Positions 21,875 to 30,187 of a stretch of DNA of 64,000 bases are shown here, one piece after another. Under the pieces are notes generated by a model that was given only the letters and a program-made list of their open reading frames with translations, had not been told where the DNA came from and did not search any database. Numbering within the stretch: position 1 is the stretch's first letter; every line of letters starts with the position of its first letter. This DNA is from Bacillus sp. N13C7 (GTDB lineage: Bacteria; Bacillota; Bacilli; Bacillales; Bacillaceae). Made by a program: the position numbers and the translations under genes. The stretch spans positions 370,829-434,828 of the forward strand of contig NZ_JALAMO010000007.1 in assembly GCF_026790065.1 (NCBI RefSeq), given 5' to 3'.

Positions 21875-23296
21875 TTAATTGTTAACTGTTAATTGTCCTT
21901 GTTCAAGGATACTGTCTTTGACAACAGATGTTTTCTTGCCTTTGATGTTCAACAGGAAGCTTGGCGCAAACGTTGATTGTTTGTCTGCGTAGAAACCTCT
22001 GTTTGTCATGTAGCTTGTAATCACGACATTGTTTCCTTTTGCTTGAGGCACAGCGAAGTGTGAGTAAGTAAAGGTTACGTCGTTAGGGTCAAGATCCATT
22101 TTTAACACAAGGCCAGTTTTGTTCAGCGGCTTGTATGGGCCAGTTAATGAATTAGAAACATAACCAAGCATGTAAATATCGTTAGGCGTGATGCCGTCGA
22201 TCGTCATTTTTGATCCGCGGGAGTCAGTGAACAGATACCATTTGCCATTCATTTTAAAGACGTTCGCGCGTTCGATTTCATCTGTGACTGTGTTGGATGC
22301 AATCAGCGGTTTCATCACTTTTTTCAGTGTGTAATCATCGTTTAGCTCAATGATGCCGAGTGCGCCGTTTGCTAATTCAGCCGTGCGTTTTTTATCGCTT
22401 TGCAGAAGTTTTTGGCTTTCTTGACGGAAGAATGACGTGCTTTTGCCATAGTATGCTTTGTTAAATAAAGATTCTTCGCCTTGGTAGCCGTCTTCAGTTC
22501 CAGTGTTTGCTTCGAATACTAAGTATTTGTGGCCTTTATCTTCTACGTAGTGAGGATCTCTCAGCGTATGGTTATCGCCTGAGCTGTAGTTGCCTTCATC
22601 GATAAACTGCTGTACATTTTGATACGTTTTGCCGTCGCCGTCAAAGATTGATTTATAATCTTCGACACCGTTGATGTTCAAAGAGCTGTCTGATGCTGAT
22701 ACGTTAACCTGTGCAGTTGTCAGTGTTTGTTTGCCGTAATGTTTACCGGAGAAATCAGTGTAGAATAAACGGATTTTTCCGTCAGATGTAAATGTTGCTG
22801 AACCTGACCATTCTTGCGTTTGGTCTTTTAGGATAGAATCATTTGCATCGAATTTGTCGCTGTCCTTAAAGACGCGGCCAGCGTTTTTCCAGCTGTCAAT
22901 AGACGTTTCGCCGACTTTTTGATAGAACATGTAAATGGATGTGTCATCCGCATTTTTAGGGTCTCCGGCTAATGCAAAGACGATGTGGTAGCCGTGATAG
23001 TTTGCAACTGTGCCGTCAGCGTTTTGCAATGGCCAGCTGTCCCAAACATCCAGGCCTTTTGCAGAAGAGATATTTTTAATTGTGGATGGATCGAATTCGG
23101 GCACCTGATATTTTTCATTTTTTTGCTGTTCAGGGATTTGCAGCATATCATGGCGTGTAATATGGGTAATGCCGTATGTTTCTTTATACGGTTTTTGGTT
23201 CGTTTCTTTCGCAAATGCTTGAGTTGCGCCTCCTGCCAGCAGTGCAGTAGTAAAGGTTAATACTGTTGCTTGTTTAGCAAACTTTTTGATGTTCAT
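21875..23296 (-). CDS. sacB: Levansucrase SacB (GH68)
   Basis: This secreted enzyme transfers fructose from sucrose to growing levan and releases glucose. The 473-residue precursor has a classical signal peptide (MNIKKFAKQATVLTFTTALL, cleavage after AFA at residue 29). Catalytic residues match the known positions: Asp86 in GLDVWDSW, Asp in LRDPHY as transition-state stabiliser, and Glu in DEIERANVF as acid/base. The length is identical to the 168 protein. Expression is controlled by an antitermination leader. It is followed by levB. Confidence 0.98.
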   Translation of the reverse strand: MNIKKFAKQATVLTFTTALLAGGATQAFAKETNQKPYKETYGITHITRHDMLQIPEQQKNEKYQVPEFDPSTIKNISSAKGLDVWDSWPLQNADGTVANYHGYHIVFALAGDPKNADDTSIYMFYQKVGETSIDSWKNAGRVFKDSDKFDANDSILKDQTQEWSGSATFTSDGKIRLFYTDFSGKHYGKQTLTTAQVNVSASDSSLNINGVEDYKSIFDGDGKTYQNVQQFIDEGNYSSGDNHTLRDPHYVEDKGHKYLVFEANTGTEDGYQGEESLFNKAYYGKSTSFFRQESQKLLQSDKKRTAELANGALGIIELNDDYTLKKVMKPLIASNTVTDEIERANVFKMNGKWYLFTDSRGSKMTIDGITPNDIYMLGYVSNSLTGPYKPLNKTGLVLKMDLDPNDVTFTYSHFAVPQAKGNNVVITSYMTNRGFYADKQSTFAPSFLLNIKGKKTSVVKDSILEQGQLTVNN

Positions 23297-23387
23297 CGTT
23301 CATGTCTCCTTTTTTATGTACTGTGTTAGCGGTCTGCTTCTTCCAGCCCTCCTGTTTGAGATGGCAAGTCAGTTACACACAATAAAA

Positions 23388-23453
23388 AAGACCTAAAATA
23401 TGTAAGGGGCGACGCCAAAGTATACACTTTGCCCTTTACACATTTTAGGTCTT
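23388..23453 (-). promoter_or_regulatory. sacB leader: sucrose antiterminator/terminator hairpin
   Basis: A long imperfect inverted repeat of about 66 bases lies between promoter and gene (arms AAGACCTAAAATATGTAAGG and its complement, some mismatches), with a T run at the gene-proximal end on the minus strand. In B. subtilis this is the terminator whose 5' part overlaps the RAT antiterminator bound by SacY or SacT when sucrose is present. It is recognised from the known sacB control region. Confidence 0.9.
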
Positions 23454-23499
23454 GCCTGCTTTATCAGTAACAAACCTGCGTGATTTACTTTTCGACATC

Positions 23500-23528
23500 A
23501 TTCTATTAGACTCTCGTTTGGATTGCAA
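23500..23528 (-). promoter_or_regulatory. sacB promoter
   Basis: On the minus strand TTGCAA (23523-23528) and TAGAAT (23500-23505) are separated by 17 bases, the known constitutive SigA promoter of sacB. Confidence 0.88.
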
Positions 23529-23529
23529 C

Positions 23530-23888
23530 TGGTCTATTTTCCTCTTTTGTTTGATAGAAAATCATAAATGAATTTAAAAGTTACAGGTCTAAAGAACTAA
23601 CGAAGATTCCTATTTCTTTTTATGATCTGCATTCTTAATAACGTCTGATGAATGGGCATAAAGTTACCTTTTGAAGATGATTCAGAAAATGGTCATCCTT
23701 GGGGAAGCAAGCCTTGAAATAGCCTTGGATCAAATGCGTTTATCCGTTTTTTTGGAACTTGATGCTGTCATTTCTATGTTTGAGCACTGTGGGGCAGATA
23801 CCGTTTCAATGCTCGTAACGAACAATATAATAATGTATTGCTAGCTAACAATTGATAGAAGCGTAAGATTGATAAGGAGGAAAATGCC
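23530..23888. other. Intergenic stretch between the sacB promoter and the C1q-like gene
   Basis: Up to about position 23700 this resembles the upstream sacB flank that I recall from strain 168. Beyond that it does not. No reading frame with a good ribosome site is visible. A TATAAT at 23826-23831 with a weak GTTTCA 17 bases upstream could be the promoter of the C1q-like gene. I see no transposon end or direct repeat marking an insertion. Confidence 0.45.
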
Positions 23889-24440
23889 ATGCCGCCACGG
23901 CCAACTAAATGGATTAAGAGGAACGATCGACCGGAACCTCTTTTATCACCAAGTGTCACAAATGGAAATACCCCATCAGCTCAACAAAACCAGTCCTTCG
24001 CACCAATGACGAACCAGCCTATTTCTGCTTTCAGAGCCACCAGCAATATGAATCTGTCAGTTGCTGCAAATGCAGCCAGCGGAGTTCTTTTTCAAAATGT
24101 CCAATTTGATTTGGCGAATGAATATAACCCCGGCACATCTACATTTTCACCGAGAACAGCAGGCGTGTATTCTCTTAATGCATCAGTTGAATTTCAAGCG
24201 AATGCGAATGTTGGCTTCAACTTAGAAGTCGTATTTCTCGTGAATCAAGATGTGGTAGGCGGCGGAAATAACCAATTTCAAGCAGGGAATCTCCCCGCTG
24301 TCGTAGCCATTACCGAAATTCTTCAGTTAAACGCCGGAGATACGGTGACAGTTGCAATGAGAAGTACTGCGGCCGGAGTCATTCAAGCGACTGCGAGAAC
24401 CCATTTTGCTGCCGCTAGAGTTCCTTCTCCGACTTCGTAA
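23889..24440 (+). CDS. C1q/BclA-C-terminus-like jelly-roll protein (accessory gene)
   Basis: This is a 183-residue protein of unknown role. Residues 1-45 are a low-complexity, Pro/Asn/Gln-rich tail with no signal peptide. Residues 46-183 resemble the TNF/C1q-like jelly-roll domain found at the C-terminus of Bacillus collagen-like spore-surface proteins such as BclA: FRATSN, VLFQNVQFDLANEYNP, STFSPRTAGVYSLNASV, LQLNAGDTVTV and a final THFAAARVPSPTS. There are no collagen GXY repeats. The start is ATG 23889, eight bases after AAGGAGG. The out-of-frame ATG at 23884 is too close. Strain 168 has no gene here as I recall. A surface or spore-coat role is inferred from the domain only. Confidence 0.8.
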   Translation: MPPRPTKWIKRNDRPEPLLSPSVTNGNTPSAQQNQSFAPMTNQPISAFRATSNMNLSVAANAASGVLFQNVQFDLANEYNPGTSTFSPRTAGVYSLNASVEFQANANVGFNLEVVFLVNQDVVGGGNNQFQAGNLPAVVAITEILQLNAGDTVTVAMRSTAAGVIQATARTHFAAARVPSPTS

Positions 24441-24487
24441 AAAGGGGATCTTTTGAATCGTGCAGATCTAATAGCGATCTATATTAA

Positions 24488-24524
24488 AGTTGATTTTTCC
24501 TGTTTGAGGAATCATCAGCTTTTT
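24488..24524 (+). terminator. Terminator after the C1q-like gene
   Basis: AGTTGATTTTTCC and GGAATCATCAGCT pair with two mismatches and one wobble around a seven-base loop, followed by Ts. It lies about 50 bases after the stop and before the SigW promoter of pbpE. Confidence 0.6.
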
Positions 24525-24540
24525 CTATTTTCAAAATATT

Positions 24541-24566
24541 TGAAACATTACTAGCTGAGTAACGTA
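24541..24566 (+). promoter_or_regulatory. SigW promoter of pbpE-racX
   Basis: TGAAAC (24541-24546) and CGTA (24563-24566) are separated by exactly 16 bases, the SigW consensus. pbpE-racX is an established SigW (cell-envelope stress) operon in B. subtilis. Confidence 0.9.
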
Positions 24567-24588
24567 CAGAGATATAGGAGGTGGAGGA

Positions 24589-25944
24589 ATGAAGCAGAAT
24601 AAAAGGAAGCATTTCAAGAATTTATTTGAGACATTAGGCGAAAAACATCAGTTCAACGGGACGGTTCTGGCTGCGGAGGATGGCGATATCATCTATCACC
24701 ACTCTTTCGGTTATGCAGAACTGAAGGAAAAACGCCCCTTGCAAACAAACTCTTTGTTTGAGTTAGCATCTCTGTCAAAGCCTTTTACAGCTTTGGGAAT
24801 CATATTGCTGGAGGAGCAGGGGACTCTTGGATACGAAGATAAAGTGGAGCGCTGGCTGCCCGGTTTTCCGTATCGGGGCGTAACGATTCGGCATTTATTG
24901 AACCATACGTCAGGGCTTCCTGATTATATGGAATGGTTTTTTACCAATTGGGATCCACATAAGATCGCGGTGAATCAGGATATTGTGGATATGCTGATGA
25001 ATGAGGGGCTGCCTGGTTATTTTGAGCCGAATGAAGGCTGGCTGTACAGCAATACGGGGTATGTGCTGCTGGCGGTTATCATTGAAAAAGCATCTGGCAT
25101 GAACTATGCAGACTTTATGAAAACATATATTTTTTCACCGGCCGGCATGAATGAAACGAGAGTGTATAATCGGAGACTTCGGCCTGAACGGATGGATGAT
25201 TATGCATATGGATATGTGTATGATGTACATTCCGAAACACACGTCCTCCCTGACGATCTTGAGGAAACGAACTACGTTGTGTACCTTGATGGGATACAGG
25301 GAGACGGTACAGTTAACTCTGTCACAAGCGATTTGTTTCAATTTGATCAGGCGTTATATCAGGATGAATTGATCAGCAATGCTTCGAAGGAAGCCGCATT
25401 TTCACCTGTACGCCTTAACAATGGGGAAATGTTTGATTACGGCTTTGGCTGGGTGCTTCAAAACAGTCCTGAAAAAGGGCGGGTTGTCAGCCACACCGGA
25501 GGATGGCCCGGCTATTCAACGACGATGATCCGATATATCGATCATCGTAAAACGCTGATCTATTTGAGCAATAAGGAAGAGGATGCTGAATATGAACAAG
25601 CAATTCTGAAGGCGGCGGAACATATTCTATTTGGACAGCCATATGAGATTCCGGAACTCCCCGCTGACAAAAAGAAAAAAGCAATTGATACAGCGATATA
25701 CAGCCGCTATGTTGGCAGCTATTCGTTTCAAGATGGGACGGCTGCACGGGTGACAGCCGAGAATGAACGGCTTTATTTGGAGATCACCGGGCAGCTGAGA
25801 CTGGAATTATTCCCTTCCTCGGAAACCCGTTTCTTTCTGCGATCATTGTCTGTTGAAGTCGAATTTATGTTAGGTGAGGATGCTGCGAAAAGCTTTATCC
25901 TCTATGAGGATGGCTCAGAAGAAGAAGCGGTCCGCACGAATTAG
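24589..25944 (+). CDS. pbpE: Penicillin-binding protein 4* PbpE (serine beta-lactamase-like)
   Basis: This is a 451-residue serine hydrolase of the beta-lactamase/class C low-molecular-weight PBP family, thought to act as a D,D- or D-amino-acid peptidase on peptidoglycan. The three active-site motifs are visible: Ser61-Leu-Ser-Lys64, Tyr153-Ser-Asn155 and His302-Thr-Gly-Gly305. A ~130-residue C-terminal beta domain follows. There is no obvious signal peptide. The start follows AGGAGGTGGAGG. It is cotranscribed with racX 15 bases downstream. Confidence 0.94.
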   Translation: MKQNKRKHFKNLFETLGEKHQFNGTVLAAEDGDIIYHHSFGYAELKEKRPLQTNSLFELASLSKPFTALGIILLEEQGTLGYEDKVERWLPGFPYRGVTIRHLLNHTSGLPDYMEWFFTNWDPHKIAVNQDIVDMLMNEGLPGYFEPNEGWLYSNTGYVLLAVIIEKASGMNYADFMKTYIFSPAGMNETRVYNRRLRPERMDDYAYGYVYDVHSETHVLPDDLEETNYVVYLDGIQGDGTVNSVTSDLFQFDQALYQDELISNASKEAAFSPVRLNNGEMFDYGFGWVLQNSPEKGRVVSHTGGWPGYSTTMIRYIDHRKTLIYLSNKEEDAEYEQAILKAAEHILFGQPYEIPELPADKKKKAIDTAIYSRYVGSYSFQDGTAARVTAENERLYLEITGQLRLELFPSSETRFFLRSLSVEVEFMLGEDAAKSFILYEDGSEEEAVRTN

Positions 25945-25959
25945 AAAGGAATGAGCGCG

Positions 25960-26643
25960 ATGATCGGAATATTAGCCGGTATGGGGCCAAAATCGACCTC
26001 ACCGTTTATCGATAAGGTGATTGACTACTGTCAGAAGCTGTATGGGGCTTCAAACGATATCGACTATCCGCACATGATGATTTATTCATGTCCGACACCC
26101 TTCTATGCAGATCGTCCGATTGACCATGCTGAGATGAAAAAAGCGATTATTGGCGGGGCGGTAAAGCTCGAGAAAACAGGCGTTGATTTCATTGCTCTGC
26201 CTTGTAATACGGCACATGTCTACTATGAAGAGATTCAGCAGGCATTGTCGGTTCCTTTGTTGCATATCATTGAGGAAACGATAAAAGAGATTCCGCATTA
26301 TGCAAAAAAAGCGGCGGTTTTAGGAACAGATTCAACCATCCAATCTGCCATCTATCAAAAAGGGCTGAAGGCAAACGGACAAGAAATTGTTCACAAAGAT
26401 CATTGGCAGCAGGCTGTGAATCAGCTAATCGCCGCAATTAAACAGCCGAATCAAATGCAGCATACACAAGCATTGTGGCAGAAGCTATATGAAGAAATCA
26501 GTCAGCAAGCAGACATCATTATTTCAGCCTGTACGGATTTAAATGCGGTGTTAGATCATATCCAAAGTGAGATTCCGATTATTGATTCCTCTGACTGTCT
26601 GGCAAAAAGCACTGTCAGCACATATCTTGCCTATCAAAGCTAA
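25960..26643 (+). CDS. racX: Amino acid racemase RacX
   Basis: This PLP-independent racemase of the aspartate/glutamate racemase superfamily has 227 residues. The two catalytic cysteines are in context: Cys82 in PCNTAH and Cys191 in SACTDLN. The B. subtilis protein produces non-canonical D-amino acids such as D-Lys. The start is ATG 25960 at correct spacing from AAAGGAATGAG. The ATG at 25951 directly abuts the ribosome site. It is in the SigW operon with pbpE, so the D-amino acids probably serve cell-wall remodelling under envelope stress. Confidence 0.92.
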   Translation: MIGILAGMGPKSTSPFIDKVIDYCQKLYGASNDIDYPHMMIYSCPTPFYADRPIDHAEMKKAIIGGAVKLEKTGVDFIALPCNTAHVYYEEIQQALSVPLLHIIEETIKEIPHYAKKAAVLGTDSTIQSAIYQKGLKANGQEIVHKDHWQQAVNQLIAAIKQPNQMQHTQALWQKLYEEISQQADIIISACTDLNAVLDHIQSEIPIIDSSDCLAKSTVSTYLAYQS

Positions 26644-26677
26644 CAAGGACTGTCTTCAAACAGTCCTTGTTTTTTTA
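26643..26677 (+). terminator. Terminator of pbpE-racX
   Basis: ACAAGGACTG and CAGTCCTTGT form a perfect ten-pair stem followed by seven Ts. It begins at the racX stop codon. Confidence 0.9.
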
Positions 26678-26688
26678 TGTCCTATTGT

Positions 26689-26738
26689 TTGACAGTTACA
26701 CTCAATGGTGTTAAAGTAAACATGTAAATAGTTACATG
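26689..26738 (+). promoter_or_regulatory. PadR-controlled promoter of yveG-padC
   Basis: TTGACA (26689-26694) and TAAAGT (26712-26717) are 17 bases apart. Just downstream, CATGTAAATAGTTACATG (26721-26738) is the palindromic PadR box (ATGT-N8-ACAT). In B. subtilis, PadR represses padC until phenolic acids are present. Confidence 0.87.
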
Positions 26739-26764
26739 ATTTTTTCGAAGGTGAGGTGGTGCTT

Positions 26765-27220
26765 ATGAAGAAGCCGGTTTTAAAACCATTCGCCTCTTTA
26801 GAAATCAAGGTTGATCCGCCTATTGCCATTGGTGAGACAGGCCTGGGACTGAGACGACTCATTCCGATTCGTTCGGGAACAATAACCGGAGAAGTAAAGG
26901 GACGTATTTTGCCGGGCGGTGCCGATTCACAAATCATTCGCGCTGACGGCAGAACAGATTTATCTGCCAGGTATGTGATTGAAACAGCAGATCATGAAGT
27001 CATTTACATCGAAAACAATGGAATACGGCAAGTCAGCGAGCCGTTTCGAAAACAAGCCGCGGCCGGGGAAATCATTGATCCGGAGCATGTTTATTTCCGT
27101 ACGGTGCCGAGATTTGAAACAGGCAGTGAAGCCTATCGATGGCTGCATGACCGTTTGTTTATCGGTTCCGCAGAAAGAAGCCCTGATTACGTTCGACTAG
27201 ACATTTATGAAGTACAGTAA
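26765..27220 (+). CDS. yveG: DUF3237 / UPF0311 family protein YveG
   Basis: This is a 151-residue protein of the DUF3237 (UPF0311) family. It is a small beta-rich fold with conserved [11 protein letters not shown] at the start and [24 protein letters not shown] and later residues. Function is not established. The start is ATG 26765 after GGTGAGGTGG. An in-frame GTG at 26756 lies inside that site. It is the first gene behind the PadR box and precedes padC by 21 bases, so it is probably induced by phenolic acids along with padC. Confidence 0.85.
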   Translation: MKKPVLKPFASLEIKVDPPIAIGETGLGLRRLIPIRSGTITGEVKGRILPGGADSQIIRADGRTDLSARYVIETADHEVIYIENNGIRQVSEPFRKQAAAGEIIDPEHVYFRTVPRFETGSEAYRWLHDRLFIGSAERSPDYVRLDIYEVQ

Positions 27221-27241
27221 AGACTAAGGAGAGTGTAAAAG

Positions 27242-27727
27242 ATGGAAAACTTTATCGGAAGCCACATGATTTATACTTATGAAAATGGTTGGGAATACGA
27301 AATCTATATTAAAAACGACCATACAATTGATTATAGAATTCATAGCGGAATGGTTGCCGGACGCTGGGTGCGGGATCAGGAAGTTAATATTGTCAAACTG
27401 ACAGAAGGCGTATATAAGGTGTCTTGGACAGAGCCGACAGGCACAGATGTTTCTTTAAACTTCATGCCGAATGAAAAACGCATGCACGGCATTATTTTCT
27501 TCCCGAAATGGGTGCATGAGCATCCTGAAATTACGGTCTGCTACCAAAATGACCACATTGATCTGATGAAAGAATCCCGTGAAAAATATGAAACGTATCC
27601 TAAATACGTTGTACCTGAATTTGCCGAAATTACATTCCTGAAAAATGAGGGAATTGACAATGAAGAAGTGATTTCAAAAGCTCCTTATGAAGGAATGACA
27701 GACGATATCCGCGCGGGAAAATTGTAA
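27242..27727 (+). CDS. padC: Phenolic acid decarboxylase PadC
   Basis: This 161-residue cytoplasmic beta-barrel enzyme decarboxylates ferulic, p-coumaric and caffeic acids to vinyl phenols without a cofactor, as a detoxification step. The residues known to matter are present: Tyr11 and Tyr13 (MIYTY), Arg41 (GRWVRD) and Glu64 (SWTEPTG). The start follows AAGGAGA. It is the second gene of the PadR-controlled unit with yveG and ends at a strong shared terminator. Confidence 0.96.
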   Translation: MENFIGSHMIYTYENGWEYEIYIKNDHTIDYRIHSGMVAGRWVRDQEVNIVKLTEGVYKVSWTEPTGTDVSLNFMPNEKRMHGIIFFPKWVHEHPEITVCYQNDHIDLMKESREKYETYPKYVVPEFAEITFLKNEGIDNEEVISKAPYEGMTDDIRAGKL

Positions 27728-27736
27728 GAAACGAAA

Positions 27737-27774
27737 AACCCGGAAAAGAGAGTTACTCCTCTTTCCCGGGTTTT
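27737..27774. terminator. Terminator between padC and the pnbA unit
   Basis: AACCCGGAAAAGAG and CTCTTTCCCGGGTT form a long stem (one bulge or mismatch) with As before and Ts after. It can stop transcription in both directions. Confidence 0.88.
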
Positions 27775-27938
27775 TTGCTGAGTAGGCGGGAACCATCACA
27801 ATTCCTGCGAAAAACAATATGATGCCAGTCCAGCGCATAGGCTGGTTATAGGCTGTGTCCCGTAAACATATTACAGTTGATAAAATGATGATACAGGCTG
27901 CCACAACGATGACAGCGCCTGTATCCTGTTTTCCCCAT
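27737..27938 (-). pseudogene. Frameshifted small membrane-protein gene or remnant downstream of pnbA
   Basis: An ATG at 27938, three bases after the pnbA stop and behind AAAGGAG, starts a frame that ends after 28 codons. The neighbouring frame, entered if one G of the GGGG run (27933-27936 complement) is removed, reads MGKQDTGAVIVVAACIII and continues with two hydrophobic segments (IILFFAGIVMVPAYSA). The pattern resembles the C-terminal helices of DMT/EamA-type carriers. The frame runs into the terminator hairpin, so its real end is unclear. It is either a one-base frameshift (natural or sequencing) or a relic. No product can be named. Confidence 0.45.
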
Positions 27939-27940
27939 GT

Positions 27941-29410
27941 TTATACTCCTTTTGAAGGGAATAGTTTTTGCCTTTTTTCAGATTCAGGATCGTTTTCGAT
28001 CGAAATCTTTGAATCTAAAATCAGCGTCTCTCTTGTATCTTCTTGATATGCCGGCCATGTAACATTTTCGGTGCTTGGGTTTCCTGTTTTGGCGAACGAG
28101 TTCCACGCCGATTGTATTTTAAGAGAAAGCTGTTTCACCTCATCGGTAACCTCCGCTTTTGCCATCCGCTCTAGCGCGTCCAGATTTCCGAAAACAAAAG
28201 GAAGCTCTAATGCGTGAAACGCCTTATTGTACGGCGGCTGATCCGGGTGCCAGTCAAACCGGTACATCCAGACAGGCGCATAATGGGACTGGGCAGAGGC
28301 GCAGGCAACAGCCGGGCGCCAAAATAACAAATCCGTCATCATATGAATTTGACTTTCCAGAGAACGCGGATACAGATCGGCGGCTTTCTCGGCCAGCGGC
28401 TGCCCTAATAAATACTCGAGCGCGGAATCAAACGTTTCCTGAGAATGAACCTCTGAGTCCGGTGTGAAAAATAAATATCCTTCATCGCGGTTTGTTCCGA
28501 TTAACAGCGGAATGCCGGCAGCAGCCCCTTCTGCGATCGCTTTTTCTGGTTCAGCAGGCAGCGTTTTCGGATCAAGGGCGGGCTGGAAGAACAGCTGAAA
28601 AATATTTTCATTTTCTGCTTTCCGAAGCTGATCCGCCGCTTTAAGCAAATCTTCTGCAGATACAGTATGCAATCTGTCCAGCTGGCTCTCGTTAATCCCA
28701 AGTATCTGTAAAAAGGTAGCCGCAGTGCTCGCCGCTTTTTCTTTCGTCATCGTTCGGGAAGCGCCGCTTTCCATGATCGCTTTCTGGAACAGGCCTTTTG
28801 CCGCAGGCATAGCAAGCAGCGCGGCAATGCTCATGCCGCCTGCTGATTCTCCAAATACCGTTACGTTATCCGGATCACCGCCAAACGCTGAGATATTGTC
28901 TCGGACCCATTTCAGCGCTGCGGCTTGATCAAGCAGTCCGAGGTTATCGGAATACGCTTCATCAAATGAAGACAAATGTAAAAATCCAAACGGACCCAGC
29001 CGGTAGTTCAGTGTAACAACAATGACTTCTCCTTGTACTGCAAGTCTTGACCCATCATATAATGGCTCACTGCCTGCACCGAGATAAAAAGCGCCGCCGT
29101 GAATCCACACCATAACAGGAAGGTGTTGACTTGAAGTGTCGGGCGCGAATACATTGAGATACAGGCAATCCTCGGACTGGCGGGGCAGCTCAGCGTATGA
29201 AAGTGACAGCAAATCAGACGGCTGCGGGCAAATCGGGCCGTACGCTGTTGCGTCCAGTTCGTTCTCCCACGCTTTCGGAGCTTCCGGTGCTTTAAAACGC
29301 AATTGCCCAACAGGCGGCTTGGCATAGGGGATGCCTTTCCATATATGTACGCCATTTTCTGTTGTGCCTTTCACTCTGCCGTATTGAGTCGTTACTGTTT
29401 TATGAGACAT
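27941..29410 (-). CDS. pnbA: Carboxylesterase PnbA (p-nitrobenzyl esterase)
   Basis: This is a 489-residue alpha/beta hydrolase of the type B carboxylesterase family, cytoplasmic, with broad ester specificity. The nucleophile Ser189 lies in GESAGG, and the oxyanion loop is HGGAFYLGAG. The acidic member is in GTNRDEGYLFF, and the His lies near ALELPFVFGN. The start ATG follows GGGAGAGGAAG. It is convergent with padC. The natural substrate is not known. Confidence 0.94.
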   Translation of the reverse strand: MSHKTVTTQYGRVKGTTENGVHIWKGIPYAKPPVGQLRFKAPEAPKAWENELDATAYGPICPQPSDLLSLSYAELPRQSEDCLYLNVFAPDTSSQHLPVMVWIHGGAFYLGAGSEPLYDGSRLAVQGEVIVVTLNYRLGPFGFLHLSSFDEAYSDNLGLLDQAAALKWVRDNISAFGGDPDNVTVFGESAGGMSIAALLAMPAAKGLFQKAIMESGASRTMTKEKAASTAATFLQILGINESQLDRLHTVSAEDLLKAADQLRKAENENIFQLFFQPALDPKTLPAEPEKAIAEGAAAGIPLLIGTNRDEGYLFFTPDSEVHSQETFDSALEYLLGQPLAEKAADLYPRSLESQIHMMTDLLFWRPAVACASAQSHYAPVWMYRFDWHPDQPPYNKAFHALELPFVFGNLDALERMAKAEVTDEVKQLSLKIQSAWNSFAKTGNPSTENVTWPAYQEDTRETLILDSKISIENDPESEKRQKLFPSKGV

Positions 29411-29483
29411 TGCTTCCTCTCCCTTTTTCCCCCATTATAAACAGATTTCTCCTGAGAATGCGAACGTCAGCCCTTAGTCGACA

Positions 29484-29942
29484 TTATCTTCCCATCGTTT
29501 TGAAAAATGATTTGACCTCCTGGACGGTCAGGCCGATTTCTCTTGCTTCTGCCATCAGCGCTTTCCATTCTTCTATATTGGACTCCGTCAGTTTTCGGTT
29601 GCGGTAGGAAGCGGTTTCGGGCCGTTCTTTCTTTAATCTGTTCGTAAAAGTGAACAGCTCTTCCTTTTCCATTCCGGCTTGAACAGCTTGCACAAGATGG
29701 ACGCGCCATTCGTCCTCACCGCCGCTGATTTTTTCATACATCATCGTTTCAGCGTCGAATAATTCTGTTAATTCAACATCCAGTGTGGCAGAAACTTTTT
29801 TTAAAAATTGAACGGACGGATTCGTATGAACGCCTCTTTCAATCTTGCTTAAATAGGATTTAGATACACCTGACTCGACAGCCAGCTGATTTATAGAATA
29901 ACCTTTTCTTTTACGGTACAAACGGATAGTTCTCCCAATCAT
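29484..29942 (-). CDS. slrR: Biofilm/chaining regulator SlrR
   Basis: The product is a 152-residue XRE-type DNA-binding protein. The N-terminal 65 residues are the helix-turn-helix (SINQLAVESGVSKSYLSKIE). The C-terminal part (ESNIEEWKALMAEAREIGLT) is the SinI/SinR-like dimerisation helix. SlrR pairs with SinR, turning it from a matrix-gene repressor into a repressor of motility and autolysin genes, while SinR represses slrR. It is divergent from epsA, and the shared 245-base region holds SinR boxes. The start follows AGAGGAG. Confidence 0.95.
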   Translation of the reverse strand: MIGRTIRLYRKRKGYSINQLAVESGVSKSYLSKIERGVHTNPSVQFLKKVSATLDVELTELFDAETMMYEKISGGEDEWRVHLVQAVQAGMEKEELFTFTNRLKKERPETASYRNRKLTESNIEEWKALMAEAREIGLTVQEVKSFFKTMGR

Positions 29943-29981
29943 AATATGAAATTCTCCTCTATTCCTGTCGTTATTTCGTTC

Positions 29982-30010
29982 ATTATAAGGAATTTTTCGT
30001 TCTTTATAAA
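29982..30010 (-). promoter_or_regulatory. slrR promoter with SinR box in the spacer
   Basis: On the minus strand TTTATA (30005-30010) and TATAAT (29982-29987) are 17 bases apart. A SinR-type box GTTCTTT lies at 29999-30005 between them on the + strand. This fits repression of slrR by SinR, which is known in B. subtilis. Confidence 0.6.
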
Positions 30011-30060
30011 ATTTAAAATAATAAGGGAAGTGCAGTAAATTAGAGGAAAATCATGATTTT

Positions 30061-30076
30061 GTTCTCTAAAGAGAAC
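30061..30076. promoter_or_regulatory. SinR operator of the eps promoter
   Basis: GTTCTCTAAAGAGAAC is a perfect inverted pair of the SinR box GTTCTYT with a two-base spacer. It lies 44 bases upstream of a TATAAT (30120-30125) that serves as the -10 of the eps promoter. The -35 region there is poor, in keeping with dependence on an activator. Confidence 0.8.
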
Positions 30077-30187
30077 TTATTGGCTTATTTTGCAATTTTT
30101 AAATAATAACATTTTCTTTTATAATCCAATCATTAACAGAAAGGGGCGCGGGAAGCCAGCCGCGGGAAGGCTGAAGGCTATGAATAC

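Noticed and set aside
23388-23453. Long inverted repeat as a mobile-element end or MITE
   Set aside because: It is the known sacB leader terminator with the sucrose antitermination site. There is only one copy and no target-site duplication.
29943-30187. A small gene between slrR and epsA
   Set aside because: The stretch is AT-rich and has no frame with a ribosome site. Its content is explained by two divergent promoters and SinR boxes.
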